From: Mycolicibacterium sphagni
Lineage (GTDB): Bacteria; Actinomycetota; Actinomycetes; Mycobacteriales; Mycobacteriaceae
Direction of reading: 5' to 3'
Length of the DNA stretch: 64,000 nucleotides
NCBI RefSeq assembly: GCF_002250655.1
Contig: NZ_NOZR01000004.1
Span: 248,001-312,000, forward strand
Shown: in pieces, positions 46,524 to 55,119 of the stretch
How positions within the stretch are numbered: the stretch's first letter is position 1
How the letters are laid out: each line of letters begins with the position of its first letter
Notes under the pieces: generated by a model
What the model was told of the DNA's origin: nothing
Seen by the model: only the letters and a program-made list of their open reading frames with translations
Database searches by the model: none
Made by a program: the position numbers and the translations under genes

Positions 46524-46570
46524 CTGTAGTTATCGACGCAAAGTTCGAGTAGCGGTGTCGACAACTACAG
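46524..46570. terminator. Bidirectional terminator-like inverted repeat
   Basis: CTGTAGTTATCGAC (46524-46537) pairs with GTCGACAACTACAG (46557-46570) at 13 of 14 positions; the remaining pair is G-U in the minus-strand transcript. It has a 19-base loop and lies between the convergent ends at 46510 and 46590. No U-tract. Confidence 0.7.
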
Positions 46571-46589
46571 CCTCGCGGGAAGCTACTGC

Positions 46590-49500
46590 CTAGCGCTTGC
46601 CTGGTGGGCGTGCGCCGCTGGCGATGCCGAGCCCCTTCACCGGCGGGGCGTCAGCCTTGGGCTCCTCGGCCTTCGCCTCGGGTACCGCGGCCGGCTCTGT
46701 TGTCGCCGCGGGCTCAGGCTCGGCGGCCGGAGCTTCAGCCGGTGCGGCCGCAGCCGCGGGCTTCTTGGCGCCTGGGCGACGGGCGCCGGAAGCGATGCCG
46801 AGGCCCTTGACCGGCGGCTCCGCAACGGGCTCGGCGGGCTTGGCCGGCGCCTCCACCGCAGGCGCTGCTGCGGGCGCCTCGGCGGCAGGTGCCGACGCTG
46901 CGGGGGCTTTCTTGGCGCCCGGCCGCTTGGCTCCCGAGGCGATGCCTAGTCCCTTGACGGGTGCTTCCGCAGCCGGTGCCGGGGCTTCCGCCTCGGGTGC
47001 GGCTGCTGTAGGTGTTTCGGCTGCCGGTGTTTCGGCTGCCGGGGCGGCGGCCTTCTTCGCGCCGGGACGCTTTGCGCCAGAAGCCATTCCGAGACCCTTG
47101 ACCGGCTGAGCTGCCGGCGCTTCCGCGGCCGGTGCCGCTGCGGCAGGTGCTTCGGCTGCCGGGGCGGCGGCCTTCTTCGCGCCGGGACGCTTGGCCCCGC
47201 CCGCAATACCCAGACCCTTGACGGGCGCTGCTTCCTTGGCTGGCTCCGAGGGCTCGGCAGCGGCGGGCTCGGCAGCGGGTTCGGGCTCAGCCTCGGTTGC
47301 TGCAGGAGCCCCGGCCGGTGCTGCCGCGACGGCAGCCGCCGCAGCTGCTTCAGCCGCTTTGGCCGCGGTGCCCTTCTCCGGCAGCGTGACCGTGCTGAGG
47401 TCCAGCGAGCCCAGCAGCAGCTGGGCAACGTCGAGAACGTCGACCTTCTCGATATCGCGCGTCGCAGCGACGTCGTCGACGCCGTCGGTGATCATCACGC
47501 GGCAGAACGGGCAGCCGGTGGCGATCGTGGAGGCGCCGGTGTCGATGGCTTCCTCGGTGCGCTCGGTGTTGACCCGCTTGCCGATGTGCTCTTCCATCCA
47601 CATGCGCGCACCACCCGCGCCGCAGCACAGGCCGCGGTCGGCGTGGCGTGGCATCTCCGTCAGATGTGCACCAGCCGCGCCGATCAGCTCACGGGGCGCG
47701 TCGTAGACCTTGTTGTGCCGGCCCAGATAGCACGGGTCGTGGTAGGTGATGTCCTGCCCGACGGGCTTGACCGAGACAAGCTTCTTGTCCCGCACCAGGC
47801 GGTTGAGGAGCTGCGTGTGGTGCAGCACCGTGAAATTGCCACCCACTTGCGGGTATTCGCGGCCGAGGGTGTTGAAGCAGTGCGGGCAGGTGACCACGAT
47901 CTTGCGGTCGACCCGCTCGACACCCTCGAAGAGGTCGTTGAGGGTCTCGACGTTCTGGGCGGCGAGCTGCTGGAACAGGAACTCGTTGCCCGAGCGTCGT
48001 GCGGAGTCGCCGGTGCAGGTCTCGCCCGTTCCCAGAACCAGGAACTTCACGCCTGCAACGGCCAGCAGCTCGGCGACGGCCTTGGTGGTCTTCTTGGCGC
48101 GATCCTCGTAGGCGCCGGCGCAGCCGACCCAGAACAGGTACTCGAAGCCGGCGAAGCTCTCCACGTCCTGGCCGAACACCGGGACGTCGAACTCGACCTC
48201 GTCGATCCAGTTGGTGCGGTCAGAGGCGTTCTGCCCCCACGGGTTGCCCTTGTTCTCCAGGTTCTTGAACAGAACACCGAGCTCGGAGGGAAATTCGGAT
48301 TCCATCATGACCTGGTAGCGGCGCATGTCGACGATGTGGTCGATGTGCTCGATGTCCACCGGGCACTGCTCGACGCAGGCCCCGCAGGTCGTGCACGACC
48401 ACAGCACGTCGGGGTCGATGACGCCGCCTTGCTCCAGGGTGCCCACCAGCGGGCGGGTCGCCTGCTCCGGGCCGGAGCCCATGATGCGCTCGAAACCAGA
48501 CTCCGGGACCGCGTGATGCTCGTCGTGCTTGGACTCGATGAAGCCGCCCTCAGTGGAGACGAGCTGCTCGGCTTCGTTCTCCCCGTTGGGCATCGGCTTA
48601 CCGCCGATGATGTAGGGCGCCTTTGCGAACAGGTGATCGCGCAGGTTCATGATGACGAGCTTGGGAGACAACGGCTTTCCGGTGTTCCACGCCGGACACT
48701 GGGACTGGCAGCGGCCGCACTCGGTACACGTGGTGAAGTCGAGATAGCCCTTCCAGGTGAAGTCCTCGATCTTGCCGCGGCCCAAGATCGCGTCTTCGGC
48801 GGGATCCTCGAAGTCGATCGGCTCGCCCTTGTATTCGACCGGGAGCAGCGGGCCCAGGGCGTTGGGCAGCCGCTTGAAGGTGACATTGATCGGTGCGAGG
48901 CCGATGTGCAGGTGCTTGGAGTGCAGCACGATCAGCAGGAACGCCAGCATGACGCCGATGTGAGCCATCAGCGCGATGGTCTCGATCCAGACGTTGGCCG
49001 TGTGTCCGAGCGGAGCCAACACCGCGGCCATGCCGTGCGAGAAGAATGCGCCCCAGCCGTAGGGGAAGTCCTCACCGAGCGCATTGACCGAGGCGCCCCG
49101 GAAGAACGCGAAGGTCAGGATGACCAGGAAAATCATGAACAGGATCAGCCAGGCGCCGCCGGTGTGCGAGCCGTAGAACCGGGAATCGCGCCCATGCTCC
49201 TTGGGCTCGGAGCGCAGCCGGATGATCGAGAACACGATGATGCCCAGGAGCACGGCGACAGCGAAGAAGTCCTGCAGGAAGCCGAGCGCATTCCAGCGGC
49301 CCACCAACGGAATGTGGAATTCCGGGTTGAACAGAACGCCATAGGCCTCGAGGTAGACCGAGCCGAGGATGAAAAAGCCCCACATGGTGAAGAAATGCGC
49401 GAGGCCCGGGATCGACCATTTCAGCAGCTTCTTCTGCCCGAAGACTTCGGTGAATTGGGCCTTGATCCGGTCGGGGATGTCGTCTTTGCGGCCGCTCTCG

Positions 49501-49625
49501 TCGCTGATCGGCTGACCCGACCGAATCAGGTTGGTCAGGAACTGGACGCGGCGTGCAGCGAACACCAACACGATGGCGGTGGCCAGCAAGCCAACTATCA
49601 GTCGGCCCCAGTCGAGAGCGGTCAC
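46590..49625 (-). CDS. Membrane iron-sulfur reductase, Rv0338c type, with repetitive Ala/Pro tail
   Basis: 1011 residues from GTG 49625, chosen for GGGAGG six bases upstream. Residues about 1-270 form a multi-span domain like the cytochrome b-type subunit of heterodisulfide/nitrate reductases. Two [4Fe-4S] ferredoxin motifs follow, CTECGRCQSQCPAW (about 297) and CTTCGACVEQCPVD (about 409), then two CCG domains with CPHCFNTLG, HDPCYLGRHN, GLCCGAGGARMW and GCPFCRVM. The tail (about 800-1011) repeats VKGLGIASGAKRPGAKK five times with Ala/Pro/Glu spacers. The M. tuberculosis counterpart is reported as essential and is about 880 residues as I recall. It probably moves electrons between a cytosolic donor and the quinone pool. 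Confidence 0.92.
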   Translation of the reverse strand: MTALDWGRLIVGLLATAIVLVFAARRVQFLTNLIRSGQPISDESGRKDDIPDRIKAQFTEVFGQKKLLKWSIPGLAHFFTMWGFFILGSVYLEAYGVLFNPEFHIPLVGRWNALGFLQDFFAVAVLLGIIVFSIIRLRSEPKEHGRDSRFYGSHTGGAWLILFMIFLVILTFAFFRGASVNALGEDFPYGWGAFFSHGMAAVLAPLGHTANVWIETIALMAHIGVMLAFLLIVLHSKHLHIGLAPINVTFKRLPNALGPLLPVEYKGEPIDFEDPAEDAILGRGKIEDFTWKGYLDFTTCTECGRCQSQCPAWNTGKPLSPKLVIMNLRDHLFAKAPYIIGGKPMPNGENEAEQLVSTEGGFIESKHDEHHAVPESGFERIMGSGPEQATRPLVGTLEQGGVIDPDVLWSCTTCGACVEQCPVDIEHIDHIVDMRRYQVMMESEFPSELGVLFKNLENKGNPWGQNASDRTNWIDEVEFDVPVFGQDVESFAGFEYLFWVGCAGAYEDRAKKTTKAVAELLAVAGVKFLVLGTGETCTGDSARRSGNEFLFQQLAAQNVETLNDLFEGVERVDRKIVVTCPHCFNTLGREYPQVGGNFTVLHHTQLLNRLVRDKKLVSVKPVGQDITYHDPCYLGRHNKVYDAPRELIGAAGAHLTEMPRHADRGLCCGAGGARMWMEEHIGKRVNTERTEEAIDTGASTIATGCPFCRVMITDGVDDVAATRDIEKVDVLDVAQLLLGSLDLSTVTLPEKGTAAKAAEAAAAAAVAAAPAGAPAATEAEPEPAAEPAAAEPSEPAKEAAPVKGLGIAGGAKRPGAKKAAAPAAEAPAAAAPAAEAPAAQPVKGLGMASGAKRPGAKKAAAPAAETPAAETPTAAAPEAEAPAPAAEAPVKGLGIASGAKRPGAKKAPAASAPAAEAPAAAPAVEAPAKPAEPVAEPPVKGLGIASGARRPGAKKPAAAAAPAEAPAAEPEPAATTEPAAVPEAKAEEPKADAPPVKGLGIASGARPPGKR

Positions 49626-49643
49626 GGAGTGCCTCCCAGTTAT

Positions 49644-49686
49644 GTTACCCAAGAGTAACTTAGATCAAGTTACCGACCAGTAACTT
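49644..49686 (-). promoter_or_regulatory. Two tandem GTTAC-N6-GTAAC palindromes
   Basis: GTTAC-CCAAGA-GTAAC (49644-49659) and GTTAC-CGACCA-GTAAC (49669-49684) lie 25 bp apart centre to centre, just upstream of the Fe-S reductase start. The second extends to perfect 7-bp arms, AAGTTAC/GTAACTT. Such dyads are typical of operators for dimeric regulators such as TetR proteins. Which protein binds is unknown. Confidence 0.65.
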
Positions 49687-49746
49687 GACTCCATTCCAGC
49701 TCATAGTTGCATCCCCGCCATTAGCCTCGCTACAAAGGCTGACCTA

Positions 49747-49796
49747 ACTTAATGCGGCGCTCCTCCTCGGGACTTAATGCGGCGCTCCTCCTCGGG
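49747..49796. repeat. Perfect 25-bp tandem duplication
   Basis: Bases 49747-49771 are repeated exactly at 49772-49796. Each unit starts ACTTAATGCGGCGC and ends TCCTCGGG. It lies 55-104 bp downstream of the iniR stop, in the upstream region of the Fe-S reductase gene. Confidence 0.9.
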
Positions 49797-49850
49797 TTCG
49801 TTCCCCACCCGCATTGTCGCTGCCGCGACTTGGACCGAGTGGTCGAGGTC

Positions 49851-52346
49851 TCAGCTCTCGGTCGTCAAAATCGCCCGCAACATCGACAGCATTTCCGACC
49901 GGGATTCCGCACCGAGCCGGCGCCGAATGCGTGCGACGTGATGTTCGACGGTCTTGGCGGAGATAAACAGCTGCGCGCCGATATCGCGGTAGGGCATGCC
50001 CAGCAACAGGAGTTCCGCCACCTCGCGCTCGCGGTCGGACAACGGCGACGACATCGGCCGGGCGCCGGTCGACGCCAGTCCGGCCGCCTCGTAGGCCGGG
50101 CCCTGCCCGTCGTCGCTCATGGTGTCGCCCACCGACAGCTTCAGATCACGGGCTACCTGCAGCATGAGCCCGGACACCTTGGGGTCGGAGGTCTGCAGTG
50201 CTGCCTGCCCGGCCAACCGGGTGGCATCGGCGGTGAGGCCGAATTGAGCGAGCCCGCGTGCAGCAGTGGCCACCTCGTCGGCGTCGACCTGCCCGGCCAG
50301 CACCCGCAGCCAGCTCCGCCCGGCGACGGCCAGCGCCTTCGCGAACGGACTGTGCACGGCGGCAGCGGTGAGGGCCTGACCATGCGGTGCCACCGCGGCC
50401 GGGTCGTTGGCCAGGATCCCGGCATGCACGCCGGCCCACCGCAGCGGCACCGACCAGGTGGGCGGATCGCCCAGCGACTTGAGCAAGCCGAAGGCCTGCT
50501 CAAGAGCGGACGTCACCCGGTCCTGCTGGCCGAGTCGGGCCGACGCGACCCACAGCTCGCCCAACGGCAGTAGCGAGAACAGGTCGACCGAATACTCGAC
50601 CAGCACCTCCATCGCCGCATACCAATGCTTCTGCAAAGCGCCGCTGTCCCCGCCGCGCCGTGCCAACGCCGTGCGCAGCGCCGCCGTCCACAGCGCATCC
50701 CGGCGATGTGAACCGTCGATGCCGTTGATATCGGAGCCGGCCGCGGCGAACTGACCGTCCTGCATCTTGGTCCAGCCCAGCAGCAGGCGGTGCCGATGCC
50801 CGTACAGGGCGTCCTCGCTATCCCGGCCGGTGCGGACCGCCCTGGCGATCACGCTGCGCGCCCGGACCGGATCCCCGCCGTGCAACGCTGCCAGCGTGAC
50901 CAGTGCCGCCGGACTATCCGGCAGCACCTGGGCGGCCGAATGCTCGGCGGCCATGGCCGCCCCGAGTTTGACCGCCGCGGTCGCGTAGGGCGCCTGCAGG
51001 GTCGACAGCAGACCTTCGGCCAAGCTGCGCGCGGCGCGCGAGGCCGCGGTCGGCGGCCCCAAACTGTCCACGGCCAGCGCGCGTTCGGCCGCTGCGGCAT
51101 CCCCGGCCGCGACCAACACGATCGCGGCCGCGGCGCTGACCGCCGCATCGGGATAGGGGCCCAGCCAGCTGAACAACTCGGCGGCCTGCGCGGAGTTGCC
51201 GTTGTGCATGGCAACGCTGGCGGCCACCCGCACCGCGGCGGCCCGCTCTGCGGGATCCTCGGAGGTCAGCAGGTCGTCAGCCTCGGTCGCGGCCGACGTG
51301 CACTCACCGGCCAGGGCCAGCGCATCGGCCAGCTGCGCCCGTAGTTCCACCGCACCCGCGTCAACGGCGGCCCGGTAGAGCTGGGCGGCTGAAGCGGGAT
51401 CCGTGCGACCACTGCCGGCCTGTCGGCGCAACACATCAGCCAGCTGTTCGTCGCGCACACCGTGTTCGGCCAGCCGCAGCGCGAGATCCGGTGAGAGCGT
51501 GGACATCGCGATCTGTGAGCGCAGCAGTGCGGTCTCGCTGTCGTGATGACGGGCATTGCCCAGGATCTGCGCGGCCGCGCGGTGCACCGAACGAAGGAAA
51601 TGCGGGCTGTGCGCGGGCTCGACCAGGCCGGTGGCCCGGGCGCGGTCGATCAGCAGCCTGGCCTCCTCGGTCGGAACATCGAGTGCTGCAGCGAGATCGG
51701 CGGCACCCAGGTCTCGGCTCAGCGAGGCGATGAGTAGCGCGTCGAGTTCGGGTTCACCGAGCCTGCGCAATCGGTCGATGAGAGCGAATGCCGCCGCCTG
51801 CGCGATCGACCCCGCCGAGTGCGGGCGAGCCGACGCCAGCGCGGCGGCGACCAGAAATGGGATGCCTGCCGTGGCGACGAGGATGTTGGTCACCAACTCG
51901 GTGCGGGGCGGATGCCCCGACGGGTCTGTCATCAACCGCGATATCTCACCAGATGGCATCGCCGTCAGCGCAATTCGTGGACGCTCTCGTTCGATCGCCG
52001 TGATCAGCGCTTGCAGGTCCTCGTCGTAGTCGCGCGGCTGCACCGCCACGACGAGAGTCGCCGACGGATCGCCTGCCACTTCGGTGAGCCGGCGCAGTTC
52101 GGTACCGTCCAATAGGTGGGCGTCGTCCACCACCACGGCGGTGTGTGCGGCGTCATCGGGTGCCGGTGCTCGTGTCAGGACGGCAGAACCGGCGTCGCGC
52201 AACGCATCACGGATCGCGACGAGAAGGGTGCTCTTCCCCGAGCCGATGCCACCGGTCACCAACAGCTTGACCGGTGCCGAACCCACCGCGCTGACAGCAG
52301 CTTGAGCGGTCGGCGAAAGAGTTTGCACCGGAATCGAATCGGCCAT
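49851..52346 (-). CDS. iniR: LuxR-type ATPase regulator of the ini locus
   Basis: 831 residues; the M. tuberculosis counterpart Rv0339c is of the same length. The N-terminal P-loop domain has LLVTGGIGSGKSTLLVAI (28-45) and a Walker-B-like VVVDDAHLLDG. A long central helical repeat region (about 250-720, TPR-like) follows, then a C-terminal LuxR helix-turn-helix (SDREREVAELLLLGMPYRDI and FISAKTVEHHVARIRRRL, about 765-825). IniR activates the isoniazid-inducible iniBAC genes in mycobacteria. It lies 6 bp downstream of the Hsp70-like gene, so the two share a transcript, transcribed away from iniBAC. Confidence 0.92.
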   Translation of the reverse strand: MADSIPVQTLSPTAQAAVSAVGSAPVKLLVTGGIGSGKSTLLVAIRDALRDAGSAVLTRAPAPDDAAHTAVVVDDAHLLDGTELRRLTEVAGDPSATLVVAVQPRDYDEDLQALITAIERERPRIALTAMPSGEISRLMTDPSGHPPRTELVTNILVATAGIPFLVAAALASARPHSAGSIAQAAAFALIDRLRRLGEPELDALLIASLSRDLGAADLAAALDVPTEEARLLIDRARATGLVEPAHSPHFLRSVHRAAAQILGNARHHDSETALLRSQIAMSTLSPDLALRLAEHGVRDEQLADVLRRQAGSGRTDPASAAQLYRAAVDAGAVELRAQLADALALAGECTSAATEADDLLTSEDPAERAAAVRVAASVAMHNGNSAQAAELFSWLGPYPDAAVSAAAAIVLVAAGDAAAAERALAVDSLGPPTAASRAARSLAEGLLSTLQAPYATAAVKLGAAMAAEHSAAQVLPDSPAALVTLAALHGGDPVRARSVIARAVRTGRDSEDALYGHRHRLLLGWTKMQDGQFAAAGSDINGIDGSHRRDALWTAALRTALARRGGDSGALQKHWYAAMEVLVEYSVDLFSLLPLGELWVASARLGQQDRVTSALEQAFGLLKSLGDPPTWSVPLRWAGVHAGILANDPAAVAPHGQALTAAAVHSPFAKALAVAGRSWLRVLAGQVDADEVATAARGLAQFGLTADATRLAGQAALQTSDPKVSGLMLQVARDLKLSVGDTMSDDGQGPAYEAAGLASTGARPMSSPLSDREREVAELLLLGMPYRDIGAQLFISAKTVEHHVARIRRRLGAESRSEMLSMLRAILTTES

Positions 52347-52352
52347 TGTTGG

Positions 52353-54278
52353 CTAATTCGTCGGAGGTGGCGTCACGCCGGTGAGGATCGCGTGTGTCGT
52401 CGGCGGGGCGACCGTGGTGGTCGGCGGCGCGACGGTGGTGGTCGGCGGGGGCCGCGTTGTCGTGGTCGGCGGGGGTTGCGTGGTGGTGGTCGTCGTCGGA
52501 GGCGGTGTGGTCGTGGTCGTTGTCGTGGTGGGCGGTGTCGTGGTGGTGGTGGTGGTCGTCGTCGTGGTTGTCGTAGTTGTCGTGGTGGTGGTTGTTGTCG
52601 TCGTCGGCGACGTGGTGGTCGTCGTGGTCGGATCGGTGGTCGTAGTCGTCGTCGGGATAACGGTGGTGCTCGCCGGGATCGTCGACTCGGTCGCGTTGCC
52701 GTCCGAGCCGGTGATCGTAACTGTCTGCGGCGGAACAATACTCGTCGCCGGCGCTCCGCTGGGTTGCTCGCCGGGTTTGGTGACGCGGGTTGTCGTGGTG
52801 GTCGGGGTGCTGTCGGCACTGGTCAACGTGATCGCCAGTCCGCCGACCGCCATGGCCGCGAGAACCGCGGCGATGCCGAACAGCAGCGGCGGACGCCGGT
52901 ACCACTGCACCGGCGCGTCGACCACCGCGGTCTCTTCGTCCGGCTGATCGAACTCGACCATCGGGCGGGCGCCAGTGGCCCCTTGCGCCTGCTGGGCGTA
53001 ATCGAAGGTGTAGTCCTCGCCGGAATACGGCACGGGTTCCGAACCGCGAGTGTCGTCTTGCGACCAGGCCAGTGCACGGAACGTCGCAGAAGGTGAACCG
53101 TCGGTGGCCGACTCCGTGGCGGCCGCTCCTGCCGTCCCGGCCGCCCACGCAGTCGGCGCCAGTCCCGTGGGCGCGTCGGCAGCGGCGACTGCCATGCCGG
53201 TTGGCGCATCGGATATGCCGCCGCTCGCGGCGATTACCGCGGCACCGACGGCCGCGTTCAGCCCCGGCAGCGGTGTGGTGATCACCGGAACGCGTAATTC
53301 CTCGGAAAGCCGTTGAGTGAGAAGCGGTATCGCTGCTCCGCCGCCGACCGTGGCGACAGCGGCCAGATTGACCGCGGGAATCCTGTTGCGTTCCAGCGCG
53401 TCTCCGAGCGCATCGAGGAATCCGGCCAGGGGCTCGGCTATCAGTGCTTCCAATTCCGGCCGGGTGACCCGGATGTCGGATCGGAAGCCGGGCAGTTCGG
53501 CCGGCACCACGGTCGCGGTCTCCGAAGACAGCCGCTCCTTGGCCAGCCGGCACTCGTTACGCAACCGGGTCAGTGCGCCGACTGCGTTGGTGCTGGCCGG
53601 GTCCACGTTGGCGGCGCCGCGGATGCCGTCCAGCACCTGGGTCAACAGCGCTTGGTCGAGCTGGTCGCCGGAGAAGTCCGCGAAGCGCACCGTCTCGCCG
53701 ATCGGCTGTAGGTTCGACCCGGCGTCCGCCAGCGTGATGTTGGCGCCGCTGCCGCCGAAATCGCACAGCGCGATGACGCCGCGATCGGGTAGACCCGGGT
53801 CTGCCTGCAGGGCCGCTAGCGCGGCCGTCGCATCCGAGATCAACAGCGGCGGTACACCGTTGGGAGACAGCACAGGCCGGGTGCGCAGCGCACCACGCAG
53901 GGCGCCAACCGCAGCGGGACCCCAGTACGCGGGGACGGCGACCACCAGGCTGGACGGCGGTGCGCCGTCGTCGACCGTGCGGGCCATCGCCTCGAGCGCC
54001 TCGGCGATCAAATCGTCGCTGCGATGCGGTGAACCGTCGGCGGCCACGAGCGGCACCGGATCGCCCACCCGCTCGACGAACCCGCGGAACACCTGACCGG
54101 CCTCGGCGAGATTCGGACTGGTCAACTCGGGATTCTGGGAGGGCAACCCGGCCTCGGCGGGCCGATTGCTCCACAACGTGAGTACCGATCGGCGGGTCAC
54201 CGGCTGGCGGCCCGGGCGCGCCGCTACCAGGTTGGTCGCTCCGATCGACAACCCCAGCGATTCGCTCAATTCGCCCAT
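52353..54278 (-). CDS. Membrane-anchored Hsp70-like ATPase with Thr-rich extracytoplasmic tail
   Basis: 641 residues. The Hsp70/actin-type nucleotide domain (about 1-365) has all three motifs in divergent form: LGLSIGATNLVAARPG (phosphate 1), ALCDFGGSGANITLAD (phosphate 2) and AAVATVGGGAAIPLL (adenosine). There is no recognisable substrate-binding domain. Instead a linker leads to QWYRR (about 457-461), a single span (FGIAAVLAAMAVGGLAITL) and a tail of about 155 residues dominated by Thr and Pro, including 23 consecutive Thr. The tail should be outside the membrane and is a likely O-mannosylation target. It is 6 bp upstream of iniR. I recall no counterpart at the M. tuberculosis ini locus. 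Confidence 0.87.
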   Translation of the reverse strand: MGELSESLGLSIGATNLVAARPGRQPVTRRSVLTLWSNRPAEAGLPSQNPELTSPNLAEAGQVFRGFVERVGDPVPLVAADGSPHRSDDLIAEALEAMARTVDDGAPPSSLVVAVPAYWGPAAVGALRGALRTRPVLSPNGVPPLLISDATAALAALQADPGLPDRGVIALCDFGGSGANITLADAGSNLQPIGETVRFADFSGDQLDQALLTQVLDGIRGAANVDPASTNAVGALTRLRNECRLAKERLSSETATVVPAELPGFRSDIRVTRPELEALIAEPLAGFLDALGDALERNRIPAVNLAAVATVGGGAAIPLLTQRLSEELRVPVITTPLPGLNAAVGAAVIAASGGISDAPTGMAVAAADAPTGLAPTAWAAGTAGAAATESATDGSPSATFRALAWSQDDTRGSEPVPYSGEDYTFDYAQQAQGATGARPMVEFDQPDEETAVVDAPVQWYRRPPLLFGIAAVLAAMAVGGLAITLTSADSTPTTTTTRVTKPGEQPSGAPATSIVPPQTVTITGSDGNATESTIPASTTVIPTTTTTTDPTTTTTTSPTTTTTTTTTTTTTTTTTTTTTTTPPTTTTTTTTPPPTTTTTTQPPPTTTTRPPPTTTVAPPTTTVAPPTTHAILTGVTPPPTN

Positions 54279-54345
54279 CCCTTCGCTGCCGTGTCGGCGG
54301 CCGTCTTCACCTTAAGTGCTGCCCACCCCAAAACCCGGCAGCAAT

Positions 54346-54385
54346 CCCCTAATGCCGTCGAAACCCCTAAGGTCACACCCCCTAA
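54346..54385 (+). promoter_or_regulatory. Three CCCCTAA elements upstream of the first IniB-domain gene
   Basis: CCCCTAA occurs at 54346-54352, 54364-54370 and 54379-54385, spaced 18 and 15 bp, in the 224-bp divergent region between the Hsp70-like gene and the gene at 54503. The same motif is clustered upstream of iniB. Probable regulator sites, with IniR the natural candidate. Confidence 0.65.
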
Positions 54386-54502
54386 CGCCGCTGCGGATCG
54401 GGTGGCTTCGACACCGATCCCGGCGGGTCTGTCGCCCGATAGCATTCTGGACAGCAGCTGGTGGACCACTGTGACTATCGGCGGTAGGAGGGAAGACGTT
54501 CC

Positions 54503-55051
54503 ATGGCAAACTCGTTGCTCGACTTCGTGATGTCGCTCGTGCGAGATCCCGATGCCGCCGCGCGGTATGCCGCCGACCCGGCCGGAGCGATCGCCGACGC
54601 CCATCTCCCAGACGTGACCAGCGCCGACGTCAATAACCTGATCCCGATGGTGGCCGACTCCCTGTCCGGCCCGATGTCCGGATCCGCGTTCGGCCCTGGT
54701 GCAGGAGCCGGGGGAGACGGCAACGTGTGGGCGAGCGGGGCTGCGACCGCCGCATTCGACGCCTTCGACGCACACGTGCCCGCCGCACCGGCGCCGGTCG
54801 ACCGTCCGGTGATCACCGACGTCGCCCAGCACACCGACCCCGCCGCGGGGCTCATCAGCGACCCCGGTACGGACCACGCCGCGGTGGGCCTGTCGCTGCC
54901 AGACACTTCAGCGCAGGTCAGCGACGCCGGCTTCGAGCACTCCGCGCCTGCCGACGCCGGCTCCGACTGGGTGGACCACGCCGCTTGGGACCACACCCAC
55001 GTCGATGACAGCCACGGCACCACAGACCATCCCGGCTTCGACCTGTTCTGA
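54503..55051 (+). CDS. IniB-N-domain protein (Rv0340-like)
   Basis: 182 residues from ATG 54503, with AGGAGGG nine bases upstream. Residues 1-50 match the IniB N-terminal domain: SLLDFVMSLVRDPDAAARYAADPAGAI, then VTSADVNNLIPMV. The rest is Ala/Asp/His-rich and disordered-looking, ending in DHTHVDDSHGTTDHPGFDLF. It corresponds in position and length to Rv0340. No signal peptide or span. Function unknown; co-regulation with iniB is suggested by shared upstream motifs. A terminator hairpin follows the stop, so iniB needs its own promoter. Confidence 0.87.
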   Translation: MANSLLDFVMSLVRDPDAAARYAADPAGAIADAHLPDVTSADVNNLIPMVADSLSGPMSGSAFGPGAGAGGDGNVWASGAATAAFDAFDAHVPAAPAPVDRPVITDVAQHTDPAAGLISDPGTDHAAVGLSLPDTSAQVSDAGFEHSAPADAGSDWVDHAAWDHTHVDDSHGTTDHPGFDLF

Positions 55052-55062
55052 GTCCCTTCTCG

Positions 55063-55092
55063 AAACCCCACGTCCATAGTGACGTGGGTTTT
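55063..55092 (+). terminator. Intrinsic terminator
   Basis: CCCACGTC (55067-55074) pairs with GACGTGGG (55081-55088) around a six-base loop, followed by TTTTGTGGTTTTT. It closes the transcript of the Rv0340-like gene. Confidence 0.85.
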
Positions 55093-55119
55093 GTGGTTTT
55101 TGCGGGCTGCCCTAGGGGG

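Noticed and set aside
45968..46564. 198-codon minus-strand frame over the small secreted protein
   Set aside because: The plus-strand gene has a signal peptide, ribosome site and paired cysteines. The minus frame has none of these and crosses a terminator-like hairpin.
47586..49658. 690-codon open frame on the plus strand
   Set aside because: It is exactly antisense to the Fe-S reductase, whose cysteine motifs are unmistakable. Composition is Asp/Glu/His/Gln/Val-rich as expected of a high-GC mirror frame, with no recognisable domain.
52390..52660. Short tandem repeats resembling a microsatellite or CRISPR-like array
   Set aside because: They are the codons of the Thr/Pro tail of the Hsp70-like protein. 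There are no spacers of uniform length and no cas genes.
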